Source of the DNA: Psychrobacter immobilis
GTDB taxonomy: Bacteria > Pseudomonadota > Gammaproteobacteria > Pseudomonadales > Moraxellaceae
Assembly (NCBI RefSeq): GCF_904846225.1
Contig: NZ_CAJGZJ010000005.1
Coordinates: 1-64,000, forward strand
DNA: 64,000 nucleotides
Reading direction: 5' to 3'
The notes below the pieces were generated by a model. It saw only the letters and a program-made list of their open reading frames with translations, was not told the DNA's origin and ran no database searches. The number at the start of each line of letters is the position of its first letter. The stretch's first letter is position 1. Positions 57,098 to 64,000 of this stretch are shown one piece after another. A program made the position numbers and the translations under genes.

Positions 57098-57181
57098 ATG
57101 ATAAATAATAGCCTGCTAAGGGCTAACCAAAAGATTTCATTTGCTCGCACTGCTGGTGATATAATCGGTCACACATCGTAA
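57098..57181 (+). CDS. possible small ORF after glnE (27 aa)
   Basis: An ATG six bases after AGGA, 11 bases past the glnE stop, opens a 27-codon frame (MINNSLLRANQKISFARTAG and on). The position and ribosome binding site are suitable for a coupled small protein, but it contains a promoter-like extended -10 inside it and may be accidental. Confidence 0.25.
   Translation: MINNSLLRANQKISFARTAGDIIGHTS
57157..57165 (+). promoter_or_regulatory. extended -10 promoter candidate for ilvE
   Basis: TGATATAAT is a perfect extended -10 element. The -35 position holds TCATTT, a poor match. It would give ilvE a leader of about 155 bases that includes the palindrome at 57303. Confidence 0.4.
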
Positions 57182-57302
57182 TCTCATTAGCAGTCGGTCG
57201 TAATAATGAAGTTGGATTTTTAACCATAAAATTTGCTGCTGCGGTGTTATCATATGATGTTGAAAAATACTGTGAAATAAAACCTACCTAAAAAAGTTAG
57301 AC

Positions 57303-57314
57303 GTTAGCGCTAAC
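57303..57314. promoter_or_regulatory. 12-bp palindrome next to the ilvE ribosome binding site
   Basis: GTTAGCGCTAAC is a perfect palindrome 14 bases before the ilvE ATG, immediately upstream of the AAGG ribosome binding site. It could be a protein-binding site acting as a roadblock. Confidence 0.4.
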
Positions 57315-57328
57315 ATAAGGACTATAAA

Positions 57329-58258
57329 ATGAATATGGCAACACAAGATGGTAAGCTTTGGATGAATGGCACGATGATTGATCAGCCAGATGCGAAAGTT
57401 CACGTACTTACGCATAGCCTGCACTATGGCATGGCTGTGTTTGAAGGTGTACGTGCGTACCAAACGGCTGACAATCGCACCGCTATTTTCCGCCTAAAAG
57501 AGCATACCGAGCGTTTACTCGGCTCAGCGAAAATCTTTCAAATGGACGTACCTTTTGATGCAGCTACACTAGAGCAAGCACACAAAGACGTGGTCAAACA
57601 GAATAATCTAGCAGAAGCTTATATTCGTCCATTGATCTGGGTGGGTGCAGAAAAGCTAGGTCTATCTTCACGCGATAACAGTATCAACGCTATGGTTGCT
57701 GCTTGGCACTGGGGCGCTTATCTTGGTGAAGAAGGTATCAAAAACGGTATCCGTGTAAAAACCTCCTCGTTTACTCATCATATGACCAATGTGACCATGT
57801 GCAAGGCCAAAGCTTCTAGTAACTATCCTGTCTCTATCATGGCCAATCAGGAAGTGACTCGTAACGGTTATGATGAAGCGATTTTGATGGATCCGCAGGG
57901 TTATGTTTGCCAAGGTGCTGGCGAAAATTTATTCTTGGTAAAAGATGGCGTGTTACATACTCCAGACTTAGCAGGCGGTGCTCTTGATGGTATTACACGC
58001 CGTACTATCATTCAGTTTGCTGATGATTTGGGTATCAAGGTTGTTGAGCGCCGTATCACTCGTGATGAGTTTTACTTGGCGGACGAGATCTTCATGACAG
58101 GTACTGCTGCTGAAGTCACGCCAATCCGTGAGTATGATGATCGTATTATTGGTAATGGTGGGCGCGGTGAGCTGACTGAAAAACTGCAAACTCTCTACTT
58201 TGATGTGGTACATGGTCGCAATGAGCAGTATATGGATTGGTTAAGCTTTATTGATTAA
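57329..58258 (+). CDS. ilvE: branched-chain amino acid aminotransferase IlvE
   Basis: IlvE performs the last step of leucine, isoleucine and valine synthesis, using PLP and glutamate. The 309 residues are typical of the fold-type IV enzymes. DGKLWMNG, HVLTHSLHYGMAVFEGVRAY, RPLIWVGAEKLGL, the CKAKASSNYPVSIMANQEV stretch and EAILMDPQGYVCQGAGENLFLVKDG, then GTAAEVTPIREYDDR identify the family. It pairs functionally with leuA at 39924. The gene is closed by a terminator. Confidence 0.97.
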   Translation: MNMATQDGKLWMNGTMIDQPDAKVHVLTHSLHYGMAVFEGVRAYQTADNRTAIFRLKEHTERLLGSAKIFQMDVPFDAATLEQAHKDVVKQNNLAEAYIRPLIWVGAEKLGLSSRDNSINAMVAAWHWGAYLGEEGIKNGIRVKTSSFTHHMTNVTMCKAKASSNYPVSIMANQEVTRNGYDEAILMDPQGYVCQGAGENLFLVKDGVLHTPDLAGGALDGITRRTIIQFADDLGIKVVERRITRDEFYLADEIFMTGTAAEVTPIREYDDRIIGNGGRGELTEKLQTLYFDVVHGRNEQYMDWLSFID

Positions 58259-58280
58259 CAATGCCGTTACTTTAAAGACC

Positions 58281-58316
58281 AAAAAGGCTGAACATAATTG
58301 TTCGGTCTTTTTTTTA
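58281..58316 (+). terminator. terminator of ilvE
   Basis: A 14-bp stem with two G-T pairs (AAAAAGGCTGAACA with TGTTCGGTCTTTTT) around a TAAT loop, followed by more T. Confidence 0.8.
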
Positions 58317-58364
58317 TGGTAATATAGCCCTCATATTAATTCATAATATTAAAGTGAGCAGTCA

Positions 58365-59201
58365 ATGCCAATAGATTCTAGTACAGCAGATACTCAAAAT
58401 ATCAAGCAAATCATCTGCATCAAATGGGGCACAAAATACGGGGCTGATTATGCCAATAAACTGTATGGCATGGTATCTCGCAACATTACACCACCATTCC
58501 GCTTTGTCTGTTTCACTGATGACACCACCGATGTACGCCCAGAAATTGAATGTCAAGCGTTGCCTCCACTTGATGTCGCTATGCCCACTAATACACTAGG
58601 CAAATGGCCAAAATCTCGTTTGTGGGGTGAAAAGCTAGGTGATTTGACAGGGACAGTACTGTTTGTAGATTTGGATGTGATTATCGTAGACAGTCTCGAC
58701 CCTTTCTTTGAGTATGGCGAGCCAGACGATGTTATTTTGTCTTACAATCCTAGCAATCCATTAGAGCGTTTGGGCCAAACGTCTTGTTTTAGATTTCAGA
58801 TAGGTTCGCTTGTGTCACTGCAAGAGAAATTCAAAGCTGATCCGCAAGGTATCGCTGATGAGTATCGTTTTGAGCAGCGTTTTGTCACTCGTAATGCACC
58901 AGGCGGCGTAAAACTGTTTCCAAAAGCATGGGTGGCACACTTTAGACGCAAGTGCCGTCAGCCGTTTCCGCTGAACTATATTAAAGAACCAAAGATTCCT
59001 AAGGGCGCTCGTATTGTTATTTTTCCAGGTGACTTATACCCTACGCATGCTATCGAAGGTAGGTATAACAAGAATGCGGCTAACAACGCTAAAGACCATC
59101 TGAAAAGACTCACTGAGCCTAAGAACTTAAAAAGACCGCTGCGCCATTTGCGTCACTTTATCTTGCCAGTAGGGTGGATTGAAAAATACTGGAGAGAGTA
59201 A
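58365..59201 (+). CDS. putative glycosyltransferase (GT-A fold)
   Basis: A 278-residue soluble protein with the look of a GT-A glycosyltransferase. A start IICIKWGTKYGADYANKLYGMVSRN is followed by PFRFVCFTDD, WPKSRLWGEKLGDL, and the metal-binding DxD motif in TVLFVDLDVIIVDSLDPFF. A basic C-terminal third (HFRRKCRQPFPLNYIKEPKIPKG) may bind a membrane or polymer. Donor and acceptor are unknown. It opens the rightward polysaccharide gene set, 100 bases ahead of the next transferase. Confidence 0.75.
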   Translation: MPIDSSTADTQNIKQIICIKWGTKYGADYANKLYGMVSRNITPPFRFVCFTDDTTDVRPEIECQALPPLDVAMPTNTLGKWPKSRLWGEKLGDLTGTVLFVDLDVIIVDSLDPFFEYGEPDDVILSYNPSNPLERLGQTSCFRFQIGSLVSLQEKFKADPQGIADEYRFEQRFVTRNAPGGVKLFPKAWVAHFRRKCRQPFPLNYIKEPKIPKGARIVIFPGDLYPTHAIEGRYNKNAANNAKDHLKRLTEPKNLKRPLRHLRHFILPVGWIEKYWRE

Positions 59202-59301
59202 GCTCAATTTTATACTTAAGTATTGTGACAATATCAAAGATTAGTATTTATGTTCTTACCTGTGTGAGGCTTAGAACATAAATCAGTTAACGGATGTAAT
59301 T

Positions 59302-60168
59302 ATGAAACCAAATGATGCTATTAGAGTCTTTGTTGGTTGTGACCCAAATAACTGTGATCTAGAGCAGATGATGGTATTGGATTATAGTATTCATAAACAT
59401 ACTAGCGTACCAGTGGAAATAGTATGGATGCAATTATCGCGTGACGCCAATAGCTATTGGTACTCTAATCCTGAGGCTGGCGAAGGCTGGAATACGACGA
59501 AATGGTCAACACCATTTTCAGGATTCCGATGGGCAATTCCAGAGTATTGTAACTATTCTGGACGTGCAATTTATATGGATGCTGATGTTGTGGTATTAGA
59601 TGATTTAGCAAACTTATGGAATCACCCTATTGAGGGAAAATCTATAGTAGCGGCTAAAACAAATGCTGATATGACGCGGTTATGTACCTGTGTCTGGGAT
59701 TGTAGGGCGGCAAAGGCGTTTATTCCAAAAATTGAACAACTCAAAAAAGATCCTGATAGTCATAAGCAAATGATGAAGCTGCTTAAAAAGAATAAGAAAC
59801 TTATTGAGCCTTACCTTAATACCTATAATTGCGTAGATGGTGAAGGCTTACCCATAGAAGATATTAAAATATTACATTATTCAGATATGGGCACGCAGTT
59901 CAGCCACAAATACGCAATAGATAGAGTAAAAGCAGAAGGATTTGAGCATTGGTTTGATGGTAATATTATGCCGCACCCTAGACAAGATTTGTCTGAAGTG
60001 TTTGATGAGTATTATAACGAAGCACTTGCTGCTGGATATAATCTAGACAATTATAGAGTTGAACCTTTTGGACGTTTTCCAAAAAAATCCCAACAAGACT
60101 ATGTCGGTAATAAGGTGACTCGTCCGCTTGCCTCTAAATCGTTATTTTCGAAGTTGTTTAATCGGTAG
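59302..60168 (+). CDS. family 8-like glycosyltransferase
   Basis: A 288-residue protein resembling GT family 8, retaining transferases that use UDP-sugars and manganese. IRVFVGCDPNNCDLEQMMVLDYSIHKH begins the sugar-nucleotide domain. SGFRWAIPEYCNYSGRAIYMDADVVVLDDLANLW carries the DxD motif. KILHYSDMGTQFSH may hold the later metal-binding His. The base composition is more AT-rich than in housekeeping genes of the window, as is common in surface-polysaccharide loci. Confidence 0.8.
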   Translation: MKPNDAIRVFVGCDPNNCDLEQMMVLDYSIHKHTSVPVEIVWMQLSRDANSYWYSNPEAGEGWNTTKWSTPFSGFRWAIPEYCNYSGRAIYMDADVVVLDDLANLWNHPIEGKSIVAAKTNADMTRLCTCVWDCRAAKAFIPKIEQLKKDPDSHKQMMKLLKKNKKLIEPYLNTYNCVDGEGLPIEDIKILHYSDMGTQFSHKYAIDRVKAEGFEHWFDGNIMPHPRQDLSEVFDEYYNEALAAGYNLDNYRVEPFGRFPKKSQQDYVGNKVTRPLASKSLFSKLFNR

Positions 60169-60255
60169 AAGCGATTTATTTGTTCACTGTTTCTATAAGA
60201 TTATTATATATTTTATTTTCAAATGGGCGAAGATTTAATCCATAGGTTGTCGTTT

Positions 60256-61347
60256 ATGAAGCAGCACAAAAAAATAGCGGTACTCGTTATTAACTGCCTA
60301 CAAGGCGGCGGTGCGGAGCGTGTAGTATTAACGTTAGGTCAAGGGTTTCATGAATTGGGCTATGAGGTACATATATTAAGATTCAAACCGTTAGTCGAGT
60401 ACGACTTGGGTCCAAACCTGAATTACCATGTACTTAGGTTTAAACCTTATAAGCTTATACCGGGATCAGAGCGGCGTGATAGAATTTTTGCGCGGGCAGT
60501 TGATAAGTATGTCTTACAAAATATCGGCCAACCTGACATCATATTGTCTAACCTTGATCGCGCAGATAGTATCCTAAGTAATAGTAAACTGCCTAATATT
60601 AATTATATTATTCATAATACCGTATCACTGCTTTATAAGTTCAATAAAAACCACGATGCTGAACAGTTGAAGAAACGCATGGTTGAGATATATGCTAAGC
60701 ATCCTTGTATATGTGTGAGTGAGGGAGCTGAAAAAGATTTCGTCAAAAGCTTTGGCGAAATTACCCCAACGACGGCAATCCACAATCCAATTGACAGAGA
60801 CAGTATTCAAAAACAGGCTGATGCCTTTGTCCCAGAATATCAAAACTATATAATCCATGTGGGTAGCTTTAAAGATGCAAAGCGCCATGATGTATTGGTA
60901 AAAGCCTACGCAAAAACGGATCAGTCTATGCCGTTGTTGCTTTTAGGCCAAGGCAAGCATAAAAGTGAGACAGAGCAATTAGTCAAAGAATTAAACCTAG
61001 AAAATAAAGTGGTATTTTTAGGTTTTTGTGAAAATCCTTTTCCTTATATCAAACATGCCCAATTTAAAATACTGACGTCTGACTGGGAAGGATTTGCTTT
61101 GGTTATCGCTGAGGCTTTGGTGCTAGGCACTCCCGTTATAAGTACTAACTGCCCGTCAGGTCCAAGTGAATTATTACCTGAAAACAATTTGATGCCAATG
61201 GGCGACGTCGATGCTATCGCCGAAAAAATGCGACAGGCAATGAATAACCCACAAAAATTTCATGCACCATTTAATGAAGCACTTCTTCCAGTTAAAATTG
61301 CAGAACAATACCTAGCTTTCGCTCAAAGCGTAAACGCTCAAAATTGA
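60256..61347 (+). CDS. family 4 glycosyltransferase, copy 1
   Basis: A 363-residue GT-B fold enzyme of family 4. The N-terminal domain begins VLVINCLQGGGAERVVLTLGQGF, and the C-terminal sugar-nucleotide domain has IIHVGSFKDAKRHDVLVKAY, LLLLGQGK, VVFLGFCENPFPYI and LTSDWEGFALVIAEALVLGTPVISTNCPSGPSELL with the conserved E..E pair. It is closely related to the next gene, apparently by tandem duplication. The start at 60256 has an AGG about ten bases ahead. The upstream ATG at 60223 lacks a ribosome binding site. Confidence 0.88.
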   Translation: MKQHKKIAVLVINCLQGGGAERVVLTLGQGFHELGYEVHILRFKPLVEYDLGPNLNYHVLRFKPYKLIPGSERRDRIFARAVDKYVLQNIGQPDIILSNLDRADSILSNSKLPNINYIIHNTVSLLYKFNKNHDAEQLKKRMVEIYAKHPCICVSEGAEKDFVKSFGEITPTTAIHNPIDRDSIQKQADAFVPEYQNYIIHVGSFKDAKRHDVLVKAYAKTDQSMPLLLLGQGKHKSETEQLVKELNLENKVVFLGFCENPFPYIKHAQFKILTSDWEGFALVIAEALVLGTPVISTNCPSGPSELLPENNLMPMGDVDAIAEKMRQAMNNPQKFHAPFNEALLPVKIAEQYLAFAQSVNAQN

Positions 61348-61404
61348 TAAAATCGTATATTCTTTATATTAAAAACTCCCTGTAGTTCTGAGAAAGCCTA
61401 GAAA

Positions 61405-62538
61405 ATGATTAATAAATTCATAAAAACAAAAGAAAGTGCACGCAAAGAAAATAAGAAAAAAGTCCTCTTAGTGATAAATTGTCTGCAAGGTGGGGGTGCT
61501 GAGCGTGTTGTTCTTACTTTGGGACAAGGATTTTACGACTTAGGGTATGAAGTACATATTTTGAGATTTAAACCTCGTATCGAATACGATCTCAATCCAA
61601 ATCTTAATTATCACTTACTTAATTTTAAGCATTATAAGCTCATACCAACACTAGAGCGTCGTGATAAAGTTTTCGCGTGCGTAGTCGATCGTTACATTTC
61701 AAAGAAAATTGGCAAGCCTGATATTATCTTGTCAAATCTTGATCGAGCGGATAGTATCTTAAGTAATAGTAAGCTGCCTAATATTTTTTATGTGATCCAT
61801 AATACCCTTTCCTTGTTATATAAGTTTGATAACACCAGTGCTGCTGACGAACTAAAGTCAAAGATGAGTGATATATACTCTAAACATCCTTGCATCTGTG
61901 TTAGCAAGGGAGCTGAACAAGATTTTATTAAAAGCTTCGATAATATTACACCAACTATTGCAATCCATAATCCAGTTGATAGAGAGAGTATCAAAAATTT
62001 GGCTGATGCTTTTGTGCCTCAATATCAGAATTATATAATCCATGTGGGCAGTTTTAAAGAAGCGAAACGTCATGATGTACTGTTAAGAGCTTATGCTCAA
62101 ACTGATCAATCTATGCCGTTACTACTTTTAGGTAAGGGTAAGTACCAAAAAGACATAGAGCAATTGGTAGCAGAGCTAAAATTAGAAGATAAGGTAGTAT
62201 TTTTAGGTTTTCAGGAGAATCCTTTTCCTTATATAAAACACGCAAAATTTAAAATACTAACTTCTGATTGGGAAGGTTTCGCCTTAGTCATTGCAGAATC
62301 TTTGGTTTTGGGAACACCAGTTATTAGTACCGATTGCCAGTCTGGGCCAAGCGAGCTGTTACCAAAAAATAATTTGATGCCGATGAGAGATATAGAGGCT
62401 ATTGCTGAAAAATTGAGCTTGGCAATGAAAAATCCACAGCAATTTCACTCTGAATTTGACGAGGAACTTTTACCAAGTACTATAGCGAAAAAATATCTTA
62501 CTTTTGCCTCTGATTTTGCAGGTAGAAAGTATTCTTAA
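61405..62538 (+). CDS. family 4 glycosyltransferase, copy 2
   Basis: A 377-residue paralogue of the preceding gene, with the same domains throughout and about three quarters of residues identical by eye. Differences concentrate in the N-terminal lysine-rich extension (residues 1-18, IKTKESARKENKKK-like) and in scattered surface positions. The conserved E..E motif in DWEGFALVIAESLVLGTPVIS is intact, so both copies should be active. Its stop overlaps that of the convergent 255-residue gene by four bases. Confidence 0.88.
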   Translation: MINKFIKTKESARKENKKKVLLVINCLQGGGAERVVLTLGQGFYDLGYEVHILRFKPRIEYDLNPNLNYHLLNFKHYKLIPTLERRDKVFACVVDRYISKKIGKPDIILSNLDRADSILSNSKLPNIFYVIHNTLSLLYKFDNTSAADELKSKMSDIYSKHPCICVSKGAEQDFIKSFDNITPTIAIHNPVDRESIKNLADAFVPQYQNYIIHVGSFKEAKRHDVLLRAYAQTDQSMPLLLLGKGKYQKDIEQLVAELKLEDKVVFLGFQENPFPYIKHAKFKILTSDWEGFALVIAESLVLGTPVISTDCQSGPSELLPKNNLMPMRDIEAIAEKLSLAMKNPQQFHSEFDEELLPSTIAKKYLTFASDFAGRKYS

Positions 62539-63302
62539 TCTAACCACCATTTGGACCAGTCATCTCTATGTAACTGTCGCAGAGTAGCAAAAGCGCTATC
62601 AGTATTTTGCAGTTTTTCAAATACGGCCAACAGAATATTAGTGGCTAATTTGTCAATTTTATGAAATTTACGATAGCGTTTGCGCATATTTCTTAAGCTA
62701 TCATCGGTGCCGATACGAAAATAGGTAAGACCATCGTATAAGGGCAAGTCACCAGCATAAAGCATGTCAGTTTTTTCGGTTAACAAGGGCATATATTCAG
62801 CGTTAGCGGGTAGCTGCAAAAAATTCTTGGTCTCATATGCTCGCAAGGTATTCATTAAGGTTATAACATTCATTAAAATAGCCGCTCTATGAGCATTATT
62901 TGAATGATCAATAAACGTATCACAGGCGGAAACAATCCAGCGTAACGAGAGATGCTCTAATAGATAGTCACTTTCTACCGTCCATAGTCTTTCAAATTCG
63001 GCAAATGTGTTATCAATTTTGTATTTACGGCGCATCAATATGATGAGTGTATTGTGATAAAAGCAGAGCTCAGATTGACCTATTGATTGGTATTTCAAGT
63101 TATTCAAATGTTCTTCTAAGTCCTTACTTTTACGCTGATTGGTTAGTGCCTCAGTGTCACACATTGATTCAGTAACCATCGTTGCTTTCATCTCATCAAA
63201 GCTCTTGCCATCATAACTTTTGACAATTTTACCTGCATTCAATCTTTTTTCGCTCAGAAACAGTAAAAGTAATTTTCTTTGCCAACTGGAAGGTGTGGTC
63301 AT
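62535..63302 (-). CDS. protein of unknown function in the polysaccharide region (255 aa)
   Basis: A soluble, largely helical protein without signal peptide or membrane segment. It is rich in Leu, Lys and Arg, with helices such as YHNTLIILMRRKYKIDNTFAEFERLW and FRIGTDDSLRNMRKRYRKFHKIDKLATNILLAVFEKLQ. Several aromatic residues end the chain (DDWSKWWLD). I do not recognise a family. It lies on the minus strand with the nucleotide-sugar epimerase, 83 bases downstream of it, so a role in surface polysaccharide assembly is plausible but unproven. Confidence 0.7.
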   Translation of the reverse strand: MTTPSSWQRKLLLLFLSEKRLNAGKIVKSYDGKSFDEMKATMVTESMCDTEALTNQRKSKDLEEHLNNLKYQSIGQSELCFYHNTLIILMRRKYKIDNTFAEFERLWTVESDYLLEHLSLRWIVSACDTFIDHSNNAHRAAILMNVITLMNTLRAYETKNFLQLPANAEYMPLLTEKTDMLYAGDLPLYDGLTYFRIGTDDSLRNMRKRYRKFHKIDKLATNILLAVFEKLQNTDSAFATLRQLHRDDWSKWWLD

Positions 63303-63385
63303 GCCAATAAAATCCTTTGAGAAAATACAACGATATTAAAACTTTAATATCTGTAACATAGGTTTTAAAAATAATTATTTGTTAT

Positions 63386-64000
63386 TTAAACTGAATAATA
63401 TTGTTTATACCAATCGACAAATTTCTTAATACCTTCTTCGATACTGGTTTCAGGCTTAAAACCAATATCATCTACCAGCTCATCTATATCTGCATAAGTA
63501 ATGGGCACGTCGCCTGCTTGCATCGGCAATAGATTTTCCTGAGCTTTTTTGCCACAAGCGTCTTCGATAGCATTAATAAAGCGGCGCAACGTTACTGGCT
63601 GATTATTACCAATGTTGTAAATTTTATAAGGAGCCGCCGCTGTAGTGATAGTAGAACACTGTGGAGAGGGTGCTTTATTGATTATGCGAATGATGCCTTT
63701 GACGATATCATCAATATAAGTAAAGTCGCGCTGCATATCACCGTTGTTGAATACGTCAATTTGCTCACCAGCTAGGATTTTTTTGGTAAAAGAAAAATAA
63801 GCCATATCAGGCCGACCATAAGGACCATAAACCGTAAAAAAGCGCAGCCCTGTCGTTGGGATATTATATAAATGACTGTAACTATGTGCCATGAGCTCAT
63901 TAGATTTTTTGGTAGCGGCATATAAACTAATAGGGAAGTCAACACAGTCAGCAGTCGTAAATGGCTGCTTAATATTCATACCATAGACTGAGCTAGAGCT
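63386..64000 (-). CDS. UDP-glucuronate 4-epimerase-like protein (partial, N-terminus outside window)
   Basis: A short-chain dehydrogenase-type nucleotide-sugar epimerase running off the right edge. The frame stays open to base 64000, where it reads SSSSVYGMN, so the internal ATG at 63979 is not the start. The catalytic Ser (in SSSSVYG) and the YxxxK pair (SLYAATKKSNELM) are present, followed by GLRFFTVYGPYGRPDMA. The match to UDP-glucuronate 4-epimerases of capsule clusters (CapI type) is strong. About 140 N-terminal residues with the NAD-binding motif are missing. Confidence 0.88.
   Translation of the reverse strand, partial: SSSSVYGMNIKQPFTTADCVDFPISLYAATKKSNELMAHSYSHLYNIPTTGLRFFTVYGPYGRPDMAYFSFTKKILAGEQIDVFNNGDMQRDFTYIDDIVKGIIRIINKAPSPQCSTITTAAAPYKIYNIGNNQPVTLRRFINAIEDACGKKAQENLLPMQAGDVPITYADIDELVDDIGFKPETSIEEGIKKFVDWYKQYYSV

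Overview
The window looks like a chromosomal segment of a Psychrobacter-like member of the Moraxellaceae (Gammaproteobacteria). This is inferred from moderate-to-low GC, the combination of a PQQ glucose dehydrogenase, a CysB-type regulator, type-2 LeuA, RHH-less PutA and many small lipoproteins, and from general protein resemblance. No database search was possible. No rRNA, tRNA, phage, insertion sequence or CRISPR array was seen.

Layout. 1-4300: a small lipoprotein, then the leftward tolQ-tolR-tolA-tolB envelope operon without pal. 4750-10740: a guanine/hypoxanthine-type NCS2 permease, then proline catabolism. putA carries a long leader with a cysteine-rich mini-ORF, and the C-terminal domain normally fused to long PutA proteins is encoded by a separate downstream gene. 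10880-18620: roxA (ribosomal oxygenase), small lipoproteins, a YjdF-like membrane protein, purB, mnmA, ispF and grxD. 18830-24470: mnmG, chaB-like, an AEC transporter, an ornithine cyclodeaminase-family gene and a small membrane protein. 24470-32311: a luciferase-like monooxygenase, membrane glucose dehydrogenase (gcd), a CysB-like regulator and katG. 32920-42580: an AmpG-like permease, prmC, moeB/thiF-like, an ABC1-family kinase, an MFS transporter, an Lrp-type regulator, leuA and a secreted protein. 42730-48310: accC and accB, a MATE exporter, a coiled-coil lipoprotein and an EVE protein. 48530-53790: hemW, an entericidin, trmL, tusDCBE and a zinc-free reductase. 54210-64000: glnE, ilvE and the start of a surface-polysaccharide region with four glycosyltransferases, one unknown protein and a truncated nucleotide-sugar epimerase.

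How genes fit together. MnmA, the TusBCDE relay, MnmG and TrmL all modify the wobble base of tRNAs, so four parts of one pathway are scattered through the window. LeuA and IlvE serve branched-chain amino acid synthesis, with an Lrp-family regulator divergent from leuA. GlnE controls glutamine synthetase, while PutA feeds glutamate.

The observations most worth checking are the split PutA C-terminal domain, the polycysteine mini-ORF with a hairpin ahead of putA, a 9-bp repeat tract just upstream of an oxidoreductase start codon, mutually exclusive hairpins ahead of ispF, and a large palindrome in the gcd leader.
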